Part shown: positions 6,610 to 13,513 of the stretch, piece after piece
How positions within the stretch are numbered: the first letter of the stretch is position 1
Layout of the letters: the number at the start of each line of letters is the position of its first letter
Source: DYHD01 sp964411065
GTDB taxonomy: Bacteria; Nitrospirota; Thermodesulfovibrionia; Thermodesulfovibrionales; Dissulfurispiraceae
Length of the DNA stretch: 14,924 nucleotides
Assembly: GCA_964411065.1 (NCBI GenBank)
Contig: CAYPJO010000047.1
Location: 1-14,924 of the forward strand
Direction of reading: 5' to 3'
Notes under the pieces: model-generated
Database searches by the model: none
The model's input: only the letters and a program-made list of their open reading frames with translations
What the model was told of the DNA's origin: nothing
Translations under genes and position numbers: made by a program

Positions 6610-8176
6610 TGCTCTTAGAAGACATAGTTGTTGGTTCCTTACCAAGGACCCTATCTGTTATTGGTGGAGCATATGGGGTACGCTTTTTTGAAGTTATCTC
6701 TTTGCCTGTAAAATCTGGATAAGAAATCCTTTTATGGAATATTATTGTTAGAATGTAGGTGAATCTCTTTTTAATTTCAGATAAGTCCTTTAAGGTCAGC
6801 TCACATTCATCTATTTGACCATCTAAAAAGATATTATTGATTATTTTTTCAACGAGAGCAGATATTCTTGCAGGTGTGGGATCGATAAGAGATCTGGAGG
6901 CTGCCTCAACGGCATCTGCCATCATAACGAGGGCGGCTACTCTACTTTGAGGCTTTGGTCCGTGATAACGATAGTCTTCTATATCTGGAGGAGAGTCGAA
7001 GACTTGCTCTTTAGCTTTTTGATAAAAGAAAGTAATACTGCTCGTGCCGTGATGTTGTTGTAAAATATTTATTACAGACTCTGGTAATTTATATTGTTTT
7101 GCTAATTCAACACCTTCTCTGACATGGGACATTATAATCATGCTACTCATGTGGGGAGTCAATTTTTCATGCTTACTTATAGGGCTTGTCTGATTCTCGA
7201 TATAATATTCTGGCATTTTAATCTTGCCAATATCATGATAATGAGCACTAACCCTTGCTAATAAAGAATTAGCTCCAACTGCCTCTGCTGCAGCACCTGC
7301 GAGACTTGCCACAATAACACTATGGTGATAGGTCCCTGGAGCATTTATCATTAGGCTTTTCATTAGGGGATGATCAAGGTCCAAAAGTTCAACGAGGCTA
7401 ATATCTGTTGTAACACCGAACAAATACTCTATTAAAGGTAAGATCGTTAAAACTATTGAAGCAACTATAATTCCTGAGGTAGCAGCAAAAAAAATTGCAG
7501 ATATATTAAAAGATGACAGAAAATCTTCCTTTATTAAAAAGATAATTATGACTGTTATAATATTGACTATACTTACATAGAGTCCACCTTTCACTAAGGA
7601 AGACTTTTTCTTGCACTTTATAGCGCAAAATGCCGCTGTTAAACTACCAATAAAGGAGTATACTAAAAAAAATGGTTCATTTAACCAGATTCCTGCAATT
7701 AGGCTTATTATAAAAGAGAAGATAATAGCAGTATGAAAGTCGAATACTAAAGTAACAAGCATCGCTCCCATCGGAATGGGTGCCCCATAAATATAGCTAT
7801 CTCCAGGTGTAAATTTAAGACCTGTTAGGATTGCTTCATTAATATAAGTAAAAAATCGACTAAAAATAATCGTAATTGACATAAGAGTGCCTAATAAAAG
7901 GAGCATTTTAAGATCCTTTGAATAGGCAGGTTTATATCGTTTTACATCCTTATAAAATATAAAGAGTATTATAGAGAGGAGAAGAAAACTACCTATAAAG
8001 CGTTCGATGGTGAAAACATCCTGAATAAGAAGGGATAAAATAAAACTAAAAAAAACTATTAATATAATTCTCTCAATTTCACCTTTATTAGTTTGTAAAT
8101 GAAATTTTAGAAATTCACGAATATTTCTAATTTTTGAAAGGCTACTCTTCGGATGTCCGTTTTTCATATCTCTCAT
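6527..8176 (-). CDS. 7TM-HD family protein (PgpH-type cyclic-di-AMP phosphodiesterase)
   Basis: This 549-residue membrane protein has about seven hydrophobic segments between residues 36 and 250, then a cytoplasmic HD domain. Metal and active-site residues visible are GTYHHSV at 281-287, HYHDIGK at 312-318 (His314, Asp315), PHMSSMIIMSH at 341-351, QQHHGTS at 373-379 and MMADAVEAASR at 418-428. This set fits the PgpH group, which hydrolyses cyclic-di-AMP to pApA. PgpH usually carries a large extracellular 7TMR-HDED domain before the membrane part. Here only about 35 residues precede the first segment, so the sensor domain is absent. The tail after residue 500 is charged, low-complexity and overlaps ybeY. 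The start overlaps phoH by 35 bases, with AAGGGC just upstream; Met4 (8167) is an alternative start. Confidence 0.88.
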   Translation of the reverse strand: MRDMKNGHPKSSLSKIRNIREFLKFHLQTNKGEIERIILIVFFSFILSLLIQDVFTIERFIGSFLLLSIILFIFYKDVKRYKPAYSKDLKMLLLLGTLMSITIIFSRFFTYINEAILTGLKFTPGDSYIYGAPIPMGAMLVTLVFDFHTAIIFSFIISLIAGIWLNEPFFLVYSFIGSLTAAFCAIKCKKKSSLVKGGLYVSIVNIITVIIIFLIKEDFLSSFNISAIFFAATSGIIVASIVLTILPLIEYLFGVTTDISLVELLDLDHPLMKSLMINAPGTYHHSVIVASLAGAAAEAVGANSLLARVSAHYHDIGKIKMPEYYIENQTSPISKHEKLTPHMSSMIIMSHVREGVELAKQYKLPESVINILQQHHGTSSITFFYQKAKEQVFDSPPDIEDYRYHGPKPQSRVAALVMMADAVEAASRSLIDPTPARISALVEKIINNIFLDGQIDECELTLKDLSEIKKRFTYILTIIFHKRISYPDFTGKEITSKKRTPYAPPITDRVLGKEPTTMSSKSNGDIDLKQTETNKSKLSEDKETSKEGS

Positions 8177-9107
8177 ATGCCCTTACAATCTCCTGAACAA
8201 GTTTGTGTCTTACCACATCTTGCTCAGAGAAATAGATAATCTTTATATCCTGTATATCTTTTAAGACTTTAATGGCTTCTACAAGTCCAGATTTTTTCCC
8301 TGTGGGAAGGTCAATTTGGGTAATGTCTCCGGTTATCACAGTTTTTGAACTAAATCCAAGTCTTGTTAAATACATCTTCATTTGTTCAGTAGTGGTATTT
8401 TGAGCTTCATCCAGAATTATAAAGGAATCATTTAGAGTCCTTCCTCTCATGAAAGCAAGAGGAGCTATCTCTATGTTGCCTCTCTCTATTAACTTGGTTG
8501 CCTTATCTATCTCCATCATATCAAAAAGAGCGTCATATAAAGGTCTAAGATAGGGACTAACCTTTTCGGCGATATCTCCAGGGAGAAAACCGAGTTTTTC
8601 GCCTGCCTCAACTGCAGGCCTAACCAAAACAATTCTTGATACTTGTTTATTCAAAAAAGCATTTATTGCCATCGCCATTGCTAAATAGGTTTTACCTGTA
8701 CCGGCTGGACCTATCCCAAATACAATATCATAGTTCTGAATGGCTTCAACATATAATCTCTGATTTTCGGTCTTTGGGATTACAAACCTTTTTCTTGAAG
8801 AGACTGGGATACTGCTTGAAAAAAGACTTCTTACAGAGACATCTTTGCCTTCAGAAAGGGATTTAACTGCGGAGGCTATGTCTTCGGGTCTTAAAATATA
8901 ACCATCTTTATTAACAGCCCTTATCTCTTGAATTAAATGAGTAGCCCTGTCAACACTTTCACTTTCGCCTCGGATTATCAGTTTGTTGCCTCTGACGTTA
9001 ATTGCGACTTCAATCAGATCCTCGATTATTTTAAATGTCTTATCGAGGCCACCGTGTACAAAGGGATACTCCCTGGATTCATCAAGCTCAAGTTCTACTG
9101 TTTTCGT
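8142..9107 (-). CDS. phoH: PhoH-family ATPase with apparent ACG start
   Basis: This is a PhoH/YbeZ-type P-loop ATPase, a partner of YbeY in RNA metabolism. Read from ACG at 9107-9105 it has 321 residues, the usual family length. An N-terminal PhoH region (TVELELDESREYPF, then VAINVRGNKLIIRGE) precedes GPAGTGKT at 133-140 (Walker A), IILDEAQNT near 230-238 (Walker B) and TGDITQIDLP near 259-268. The frame is open back to TAA at 9128-9126, but it has no in-frame ATG, GTG or TTG before the ATG at 8678. That ATG lies after Walker A and would give a dead enzyme. A GGAGG (9116-9112) sits four bases before the ACG, where ATG would be expected. The cause is a true non-AUG start, a sequence error, or fusion by frameshifting with the small upstream frame. 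Confidence 0.85.
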   Translation of the reverse strand, partial: TKTVELELDESREYPFVHGGLDKTFKIIEDLIEVAINVRGNKLIIRGESESVDRATHLIQEIRAVNKDGYILRPEDIASAVKSLSEGKDVSVRSLFSSSIPVSSRKRFVIPKTENQRLYVEAIQNYDIVFGIGPAGTGKTYLAMAMAINAFLNKQVSRIVLVRPAVEAGEKLGFLPGDIAEKVSPYLRPLYDALFDMMEIDKATKLIERGNIEIAPLAFMRGRTLNDSFIILDEAQNTTTEQMKMYLTRLGFSSKTVITGDITQIDLPTGKKSGLVEAIKVLKDIQDIKIIYFSEQDVVRHKLVQEIVRAYERYEKRTSEE

Positions 9108-9193
9108 ATGACCTCCAAATGTCTTTTAAATATATCTTCAAAATTTAAAGAATTTTCTGAAATACTACATCTTTCAGATTTAAGGACTTGCAT
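9095..9193 (-). CDS. Possible 32-residue upstream frame overlapping the phoH start
   Basis: ATG at 9193 (preceded in frame by GTG 9196) opens a frame of 32 codons, beginning MQVLKSERCS and ending EVIRKQ, that stops at TAG 9097-9095. It runs across the GGAGG and the ACG of phoH, ending four codons into it in another frame. It has no recognisable family and only a weak AGAG ahead of it. It might be a leader peptide coupling translation to phoH, or chance. It occupies most of the 167-base gap between queA and phoH. Confidence 0.25.
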   Translation of the reverse strand: MQVLKSERCSISENSLNFEDIFKRHLEVIRKQ

Positions 9194-9274
9194 CACTCTG
9201 AATCTCTTTATTGTTCTAAAGCTTAAAGAAGTTTATATTTGTAAAGAACAAAATTTTTTATTTTAATAATTGCC

Positions 9275-10333
9275 CTATAAAATAAGCATAGCATCACCAT
9301 AAGAGAAAAATCTATAATTTCTGGCTATTGCCTCTTCATAGGCTTTAAATGTCTTTTCTTTACCAGCAAGAGCACAAACAAGAAGAAGAGGAGTTGAACG
9401 TGGCAAGTGAAAATTAGTAATAAGGCTGTCAATCCCTCTAAATTTATAGCCAGGATAAATAAAAATATTAGTGTAGCCACATATTTTGCTCTCTTTGTTT
9501 TTTGAAATTCTTTGTAATTCAGTATAATCTCCGCTCAGATATCCCTCAATTGCGCGAGTTGAGGTAGTTCCTACAGCTACAACCTTGTTACCTCTATTTT
9601 TTGTGTTATTGATCTCCTCAAGAAGAGATGTCTCAATCTCAAAAAATTCGGCATCCATTTTATGCTCTTCTATTTTTTGTGTTTTGACCGGTTTAAAAGT
9701 GCCGACGCCAACGTGCAAAGTTACTGATCTTATTAAAATCCCCTTGTTCTCGATATTTTTTAATAATGACTCCGTAAAGTGTAAACCTGCAGTTGGAGCT
9801 GCTATGGAACCTATTTCCTTAGCATAGACAGTTTGATAGGTAGATAAATCCTCTTTATCAGGTGGTCTCCCTATATATTTTGGTAAGGGCATTAAACCAT
9901 AATTCCAGATCAAATCGTTAATTTCAGAAGATTGAACATCAAGAAATTTAAGGAATTTCTTTTTCTCTCCAGCTTCTCTATTGTATTCAATCCATAGGAT
10001 GCCTCTTTTGTTATCAGAAAGTAAAATTTCTCCTTCATACTTTCCACTATAGATTACTTCCCATGTATTATCTTTATTGATATCTTTTACCAGAAGAATA
10101 TCTAAATGACCGCCGGAAGGTTTTCTGCAAAAGATTTTAGCAGGGAAAACTTTAGTATTATTCAAAATTAGTAAATCGCCAGCGTCAAGATACTCGATAA
10201 TCTCATAAAAAAGTCTATGGTCTATCTTTCCATCTCTATGGAGTATAAGAAGCTTGGAGTGATCTCTTTGTTTTATAGGTCTTGATGCTATGAGATTTTT
10301 TGGCAGGTCGAAAATAAAATCATTTAATAGCAT
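9275..10333 (-). CDS. queA: S-adenosylmethionine:tRNA ribosyltransferase-isomerase QueA
   Basis: QueA transfers and isomerises the ribosyl moiety of S-adenosylmethionine onto 7-aminomethyl-7-deazaguanine at tRNA position 34, making epoxyqueuosine. The 352 residues hold the family motifs LPKNLIASRP at 10-19, RDHSKLL at 23-29, LNNTKVFPAK at 57-66, GLMPLPKYIGR at 146-156, YQTVYAKEIGSIAAPTAGLH at 166-185, LHVGVGTFKPV at 206-216, VVAVGTTSTRAIE at 251-263, ITNFHLPRSTPLLLVCALAG at 305-324 and FFSYGDAMLI at 342-351. Length is normal. The ATG overlaps the stop of the SpoIID-like gene by one base (TAATG), indicating coupling. QueH, the next enzyme of the pathway, is three genes upstream in the same run. 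Confidence 0.97.
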   Translation of the reverse strand: MLLNDFIFDLPKNLIASRPIKQRDHSKLLILHRDGKIDHRLFYEIIEYLDAGDLLILNNTKVFPAKIFCRKPSGGHLDILLVKDINKDNTWEVIYSGKYEGEILLSDNKRGILWIEYNREAGEKKKFLKFLDVQSSEINDLIWNYGLMPLPKYIGRPPDKEDLSTYQTVYAKEIGSIAAPTAGLHFTESLLKNIENKGILIRSVTLHVGVGTFKPVKTQKIEEHKMDAEFFEIETSLLEEINNTKNRGNKVVAVGTTSTRAIEGYLSGDYTELQRISKNKESKICGYTNIFIYPGYKFRGIDSLITNFHLPRSTPLLLVCALAGKEKTFKAYEEAIARNYRFFSYGDAMLIL

Positions 10334-11352
10334 TATTTATTAGATTCTAAAAGAGCCCCAGGATAAAATTTTGAGAGTATCTCTCTGTAATTTTTACCCT
10401 CTTTTGCCATCTGCTGAGCAGACCATTGGCACATTCCTACTCCATGCCCATACCCCTTCCCCTGAAAGATAAAATAATCACCCTCTTTAAGGATAGCTGT
10501 AATATGAGTGCTTGGTAACCTGTCCCATCCGATATTTCTCCTTAAATCTTTTGCAGTATAAAGGATTTCACCATCAATCGTTAGAATCTTTAAATCTTTC
10601 ACCCTACCTGTAACTGTATTGGAGTATGGCTGTATCTCTTTGATTTCACTGATTTTTAAGGCTTTTTGGATATCGCCAGCTGATAAACGTCTTTCCCATA
10701 CATAAAAGGGAGAAAGCTCAGAATTTGTTGGCACCGGTTTTAGGTAAGGAAAGCTTCTGCCAAAAACCTCTGAGGATTCCTCTGTCATATCTGCGCTTGT
10801 GGAATGATAAAGAGCTAAGATTGGAGCGCCTTCATATGTTAGGATCTCACCCTTTGTGGAATTCACAGCCTTTAAAATATTTTCTTTGATAGTATCTCCA
10901 CTATAAACTTGGTGTAAAACGGAGGATGTCAGATGATACAATGAGCTCTTAGAGTTTTTTCTTTTTTGATATATAGCATAAGTCCTTGAGGCAACAGCTT
11001 GTGCCTTAAGAGCTTCAAACTCCCAATTAGCTCCTACTTCACCTGCAACAACTCCTTTTAAATAATCTTCAAGGGGGAGCTCATTTATAACATATAATCC
11101 CTTTGTACCTTTCCAGACTTCTAACAAACCGGAGTATTTTTTCCCATAGAGGATTGTTTCACCTTTTTGGGTACCTATTTTTTGAAGTTTTTCATTATCA
11201 TCAGGTAGAAGAGGATTTGCTGGTTCAACAATTAGAACTCGGATGGTCTCTTCTGCATAGCTTGAGGAGAATGAAATTATTATTGTTAGTGATAGAAAAA
11301 GGACTGTAGATAATATTTTGAGTCTGAAAATTTTATCAATTGAATTACTCAT
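10333..11352 (-). CDS. SpoIID/LytB-domain peptidoglycan lytic protein
   Basis: This 339-residue exported protein is homologous to SpoIID, a lytic transglycosylase acting on denuded glycan strands. A signal peptide or anchor spans about 10-33 (LKILSTVLFLSLTIIISF, then SYAEE). The SpoIID core begins near 90: LPLEDYLKGVVAGEV at 92-106, with the likely catalytic Glu105, then EALKAQAVASRTYAIYQ at 113-129. LYHSTSADMTEES at 181-193 replaces the more common HST-(S/C)GG-TE, and GKGYGHGVGMCQWSAQQMA follows at 298-316. Nothing here implies sporulation: such proteins occur in many non-sporulating Gram-negatives. Its start overlaps the DUF2905 stop (ATGA) and its stop overlaps queA, so it is in a translationally coupled run. 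The precise role is unknown; remodelling of periplasmic peptidoglycan is likely. Confidence 0.9.
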   Translation of the reverse strand: MSNSIDKIFRLKILSTVLFLSLTIIISFSSSYAEETIRVLIVEPANPLLPDDNEKLQKIGTQKGETILYGKKYSGLLEVWKGTKGLYVINELPLEDYLKGVVAGEVGANWEFEALKAQAVASRTYAIYQKRKNSKSSLYHLTSSVLHQVYSGDTIKENILKAVNSTKGEILTYEGAPILALYHSTSADMTEESSEVFGRSFPYLKPVPTNSELSPFYVWERRLSAGDIQKALKISEIKEIQPYSNTVTGRVKDLKILTIDGEILYTAKDLRRNIGWDRLPSTHITAILKEGDYFIFQGKGYGHGVGMCQWSAQQMAKEGKNYREILSKFYPGALLESNK

Positions 11353-11573
11353 TTCCTAAGGAATAGCCATAGGATTATACTTAGCACAATACTTAAGAGT
11401 ATACTCGTTGCTAAAGGGAAGTAAAATGTAAAGTTCTTTTTCTGTATTAAAATATCTCCTGGTAGACGTCCTAACCAAGTTATCTTACCAGAGAGCAAAA
11501 GTAAAGCTCCAATGGCAATTATTACTAACCCGCCGATGATTAGAATTTTACCAAAATCCTCTAAGCCATTCAT
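11349..11573 (-). CDS. DUF2905 small membrane protein
   Basis: The 74-residue protein has two hydrophobic helices (about 10-28 and 51-71). Between them lies a short loop with WLGRLPGDILIQKKNFTFYF, the signature of DUF2905. Its function is not known. Its TGA stop overlaps the ATG of the SpoIID-like gene (ATGA), so the two are probably made together. That TGA is a genuine terminator in this genome, which matters for the reading of the in-frame TGA at 5413. The ribosome binding site is weak (TTTAGGTT). Confidence 0.88.
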   Translation of the reverse strand: MNGLEDFGKILIIGGLVIIAIGALLLLSGKITWLGRLPGDILIQKKNFTFYFPLATSILLSIVLSIILWLFLRK

Positions 11574-11598
11574 AACCTAAACCATTATAACTTCTTGC

Positions 11599-12129
11599 TC
11601 ATCGTTTAAATTTCTCCATTTCAGAATAGATGCAACCACAATATCTTTGCTGATATAATCCCAATTCCTTTGAAATCTGCCGCCCTTTGATAAAGCCTTT
11701 TCTTAAGTCTTCATAATAAAAAATAACTGAAAACTTATTCTCTATTTCTTTACCAATATCTATTATCATATCAAATTTTTGGAAAGGACTTACAAGTAGA
11801 GAAGTTGTAAAAGTATCGATTGAGAGCTCTATAGCTTTTTTTGCTGTTTCCTCCAATCTCACTTTGTAACAATATTCACATCGGTTATTCTCGTTATGTA
11901 TAGTATTTTTAAGGAATTCTATCAACCCATAATAGTCGTTGTATTGAATTTGGAGGTTCCAGATGTTCTGAAGCTTTTTGAGAGAATCTAATCTCCTTTT
12001 GTATTCAATGTAAGGATGTATATTAGGGTTGAACCAGAAACATTCTATATCTAACCCGCTGCTTTTGAGAAATAGGTAAGGATAAATGGCACAGTTAGCA
12101 CAGCAAATGTGCATTAAAACTTTTTTCAT
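11599..12129 (-). CDS. queH: Epoxyqueuosine reductase QueH
   Basis: QueH (formerly DUF208) reduces epoxyqueuosine to queuosine in tRNA, replacing the unrelated cobalamin enzyme QueG. The 176 residues carry the cysteine sets expected for its iron-sulfur cluster and second metal: HICCANC at 7-13 (Cys9, Cys10, Cys13), CEYCYKVRLEETA at 84-96 (Cys84, Cys87) and QQRYCGCIYSE at 160-170 (Cys164, Cys166). NPNIHPYIEYKRRL and LLVSPFQKFD are also family-like, as is FYYEDLRKGFIKGRQIS. No Shine-Dalgarno sequence is visible. TATACA lies within 20 bases of the ATG, so a leaderless or very short 5' end is possible. It is the first gene of the minus-strand run and lies 25 bases before the DUF2905 gene. Confidence 0.95.
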   Translation of the reverse strand: MKKVLMHICCANCAIYPYLFLKSSGLDIECFWFNPNIHPYIEYKRRLDSLKKLQNIWNLQIQYNDYYGLIEFLKNTIHNENNRCEYCYKVRLEETAKKAIELSIDTFTTSLLVSPFQKFDMIIDIGKEIENKFSVIFYYEDLRKGFIKGRQISKELGLYQQRYCGCIYSEMEKFKR

Positions 12130-12293
12130 GATTATTGTATAATTTTAAACAAATTTGAGAAACTACAAAAGAACATAGCAGTCTTAAGAGGCTTTTAAAT
12201 ATTTTATATAAAAGAGTACTTCTTTTAAAATAAAACTGATAAGATTGACCTCGTAAGAAATTTATGAGGGGGGTGAGTAAAAGAATTTAGGTA

Positions 12294-12323
12294 TTTACAG
12301 AAAAAGATGAGGTGGAGTATTAT
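12294..12323 (+). promoter_or_regulatory. Promoter candidate upstream of the PA2779-family gene
   Basis: TTTACA at 12294-12299 and TATTAT at 12318-12323 are 18 bases apart, each one mismatch from consensus. Transcription from here would give a leader of about 140 bases that passes through the hairpin at 12414-12437 before reaching the coding sequence. Confidence 0.4.
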
Positions 12324-12413
12324 TCAATAGGGAAATAAATTTTGAGTCCAGTGAAATCATAGGTTGCTAAGACTAGAAAGTTTGTAGAAAACACTAAAGA
12401 ATGGAATTTTTTG

Positions 12414-12437
12414 AGCTTTTGATAAAGGCTTTTTTTT
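12414..12437 (+). terminator. Intrinsic-terminator-like hairpin in the leader
   Basis: AGCTTTT (12414-12420) pairs with AAAGGCT (12424-12430), including one G-U, around a GAT loop. An unbroken T-run follows to 12437. The stem is short and A/T-rich but the geometry is that of a rho-independent terminator. It ends 15 bases before the AAAGGAGGTG ribosome binding site of the next gene, so it could act as an attenuator or end a small RNA. Confidence 0.45.
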
Positions 12438-12468
12438 AAACATATATGCAAAAGGAGGTGAAAGGTGG

Positions 12469-12858
12469 ATGACTCTTTTTATGAAACCTTTGACATGGTA
12501 TCTTGTGTTTGCAATGATTTTGATATCTATTGTTCCCAGAGCAGATGCCGGTTTTTCTCCATCTGAGTTGACGTCCATCTCAACTCAGGACAGAGCAAAA
12601 GATCTCTCAACTATTCAGAAAGCATTAGAGTCCAAAGCTATCAAAAAAAGACTTGAGGATTTAGGCTTTTCAGCCGATGAGATTAATAATCGTTTATCTC
12701 AACTTGATGATCATCAGATACACTGGCTTGCAAAACAACTCGATGAGATGAAGGTCGGAGGCGATGGACTTGGCGTTATAATCGCATTATTAGTTATAGT
12801 AATATTAGTTGTCATTTTACTACAGATTACAGGTCACAGGATTATTGTGACCAAATAA
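12469..12858 (+). CDS. PA2779-family membrane protein
   Basis: The 129-residue protein has an N-terminal hydrophobic segment or signal (about 8-27, ending RADAGFS). A helical periplasmic-type middle follows with RAKDLSTIQKALESKAIKK, LGFSADEINNRLSQLDDHQI and LAKQLDEMKVGGDG, then a second membrane helix at 101-121 and a short tail GHRIIVTK. This matches my memory of the PA2779 family (DUF6627-like); its function is unknown. In many genomes it is followed by PA2778, a C39-like peptidase with TPRs, but that partner is absent here and a terminator follows at once. AGGAGG at 12453-12458, ten bases ahead, supports ATG 12469; Met5 at 12481 is the alternative. Confidence 0.82.
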   Translation: MTLFMKPLTWYLVFAMILISIVPRADAGFSPSELTSISTQDRAKDLSTIQKALESKAIKKRLEDLGFSADEINNRLSQLDDHQIHWLAKQLDEMKVGGDGLGVIIALLVIVILVVILLQITGHRIIVTK

Positions 12859-12872
12859 CCTTACAAGCTTTA

Positions 12873-12890
12873 AGAGCTCTTTAGAGCTCT
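12873..12890. repeat. Duplicated palindrome AGAGCTCT
   Basis: The 8-base palindrome AGAGCTCT occurs at 12873-12880 and again at 12883-12890, separated by TT. In RNA the two copies form a 7-bp hairpin with a TTTA loop. It lies 14 bases after the stop of the PA2779-family gene and ahead of the main terminator. It may stabilise the 3' end or be incidental. Confidence 0.4.
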
Positions 12891-12917
12891 ATGAACTTTG
12901 AATTTTTATATTAATAG

Positions 12918-12952
12918 GGTACCCTGCTATTAATTGCAGGGTATCATATTTT
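12918..12952 (+). terminator. Rho-independent terminator after the PA2779-family gene
   Basis: TACCCTGC (12920-12927) pairs perfectly with GCAGGGTA (12936-12943) around an 8-base A/T loop. The stem extends by a G-U and a G-C pair (12919/12944, 12918/12945) and is followed by ATATTTTG. It separates this gene from the Nudix gene. Confidence 0.75.
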
Positions 12953-12978
12953 GTGGGTTAAAATAAATCTAATATAAA
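12951..12978 (+). promoter_or_regulatory. Weak promoter candidate for the Nudix gene
   Basis: TTGTGG (12951-12956) and TATAAA (12973-12978) are 16 bases apart, just after the terminator and 25 bases before the ATG at 13004. The -35 matches consensus at three or four positions only. Confidence 0.28.
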
Positions 12979-13003
12979 AGTCTAAAATAAAGCTCAGAAT
13001 AGT

Positions 13004-13474
13004 ATGAAAATTTTTAATAAAAATAAGGTAAAACCTGCCACAATACAATATCTTAAATCTGCTGGCGGGGTCATTTACAGGAAGATCGACGACAGAATAG
13101 AGATCGTTCTGATAGCAGTAAAAAACAAGACTGTTTGGACTTTGCCTAAGGGATTAATAGACAAAGGTGAGAAAGCTGAAGATGCGGCTATTAGAGAGAT
13201 ACTGGAAGAAACAGGACTTTATACCGAGATAATAAGTTTCATAGACGAAAAATCTTACTGGTTTTATGTAAAAAGGGATAATGTGAAATGCAAAAAGACC
13301 GTTTTATATTTTTTAGTGAAGTATCTAAAGGGCGATTTAAACAAACATGGGTGGGAAGTTGATGATGCAAAATGGTTTGATATTGATGAGGCAATAGAAA
13401 AGGCTAGTTATAATAGCGATAAAGTTGTTATTCAGCAAGCAAAAGAGCTATTATCAACTCTAAGCAGGGAATAA
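13004..13474 (+). CDS. Nudix hydrolase
   Basis: The 156-residue protein has a perfect Nudix box, G-x5-E-x7-REUxEExGU, at residues 50-72: Gly50, Glu56, Arg64, Glu65, Glu68, Glu69, Gly71. The glutamates bind the catalytic magnesium. Upstream SAGGVIYRK at 19-27 and VWTLPKG at 44-50 complete the fold pattern. The sequence resembles the MutT/diadenosine tetraphosphate hydrolase type (WTLPKG, then a TVLYFLVKY strand and WFDIDEA), so hydrolysis of a nucleoside polyphosphate is likely, but the substrate cannot be called. The ATG at 13004 lacks a clear ribosome binding site. It may share a transcript with rfaE2, which begins 39 bases after its stop. Confidence 0.9.
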   Translation: MKIFNKNKVKPATIQYLKSAGGVIYRKIDDRIEIVLIAVKNKTVWTLPKGLIDKGEKAEDAAIREILEETGLYTEIISFIDEKSYWFYVKRDNVKCKKTVLYFLVKYLKGDLNKHGWEVDDAKWFDIDEAIEKASYNSDKVVIQQAKELLSTLSRE

Positions 13475-13513
13475 AATTTTTGATTTCTACTTATATAGAA
13501 TTGTTCTCTATCT

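Larger units (their letters stand above)
12130..12468. other. Divergent intergenic region queH / PA2779-family gene
   Basis: The 339 bases hold no convincing gene. On the minus side they contain the queH 5' region, A/T-rich with a 7-bp inverted repeat TAAAAGA-GTACT-TCTTTTA at 12209-12226/7 of unknown role. On the plus side there is a promoter candidate at 12294-12323, a roughly 90-base leader and an intrinsic-terminator-like hairpin at 12414-12437, then the ribosome binding site of the PA2779-family gene. I could not match the leader to a known riboswitch class. Confidence 0.5.

Noticed and set aside
8142..8678. phoH starting at ATG 8678 (178 residues)
   Set aside because: This start lies after the Walker A motif, has no ribosome binding site and ignores 143 upstream in-frame codons with clear PhoH content.
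8937..9266. 109-residue plus-strand frame opposite the phoH start
   Set aside because: Most of it is antisense to the PhoH N-terminal coding region; composition and lack of motifs suggest chance.
12209..12227. Inverted repeat TAAAAGA-GTACT-TCTTTTA upstream of queH
   Set aside because: Possible operator, but short inverted repeats are expected by chance in such A/T-rich sequence and no matching copy was found.
12357..12578. 73-residue minus-strand frame across the PA2779-family leader
   Set aside because: It runs antisense through the start of a better-supported gene and has no family features.
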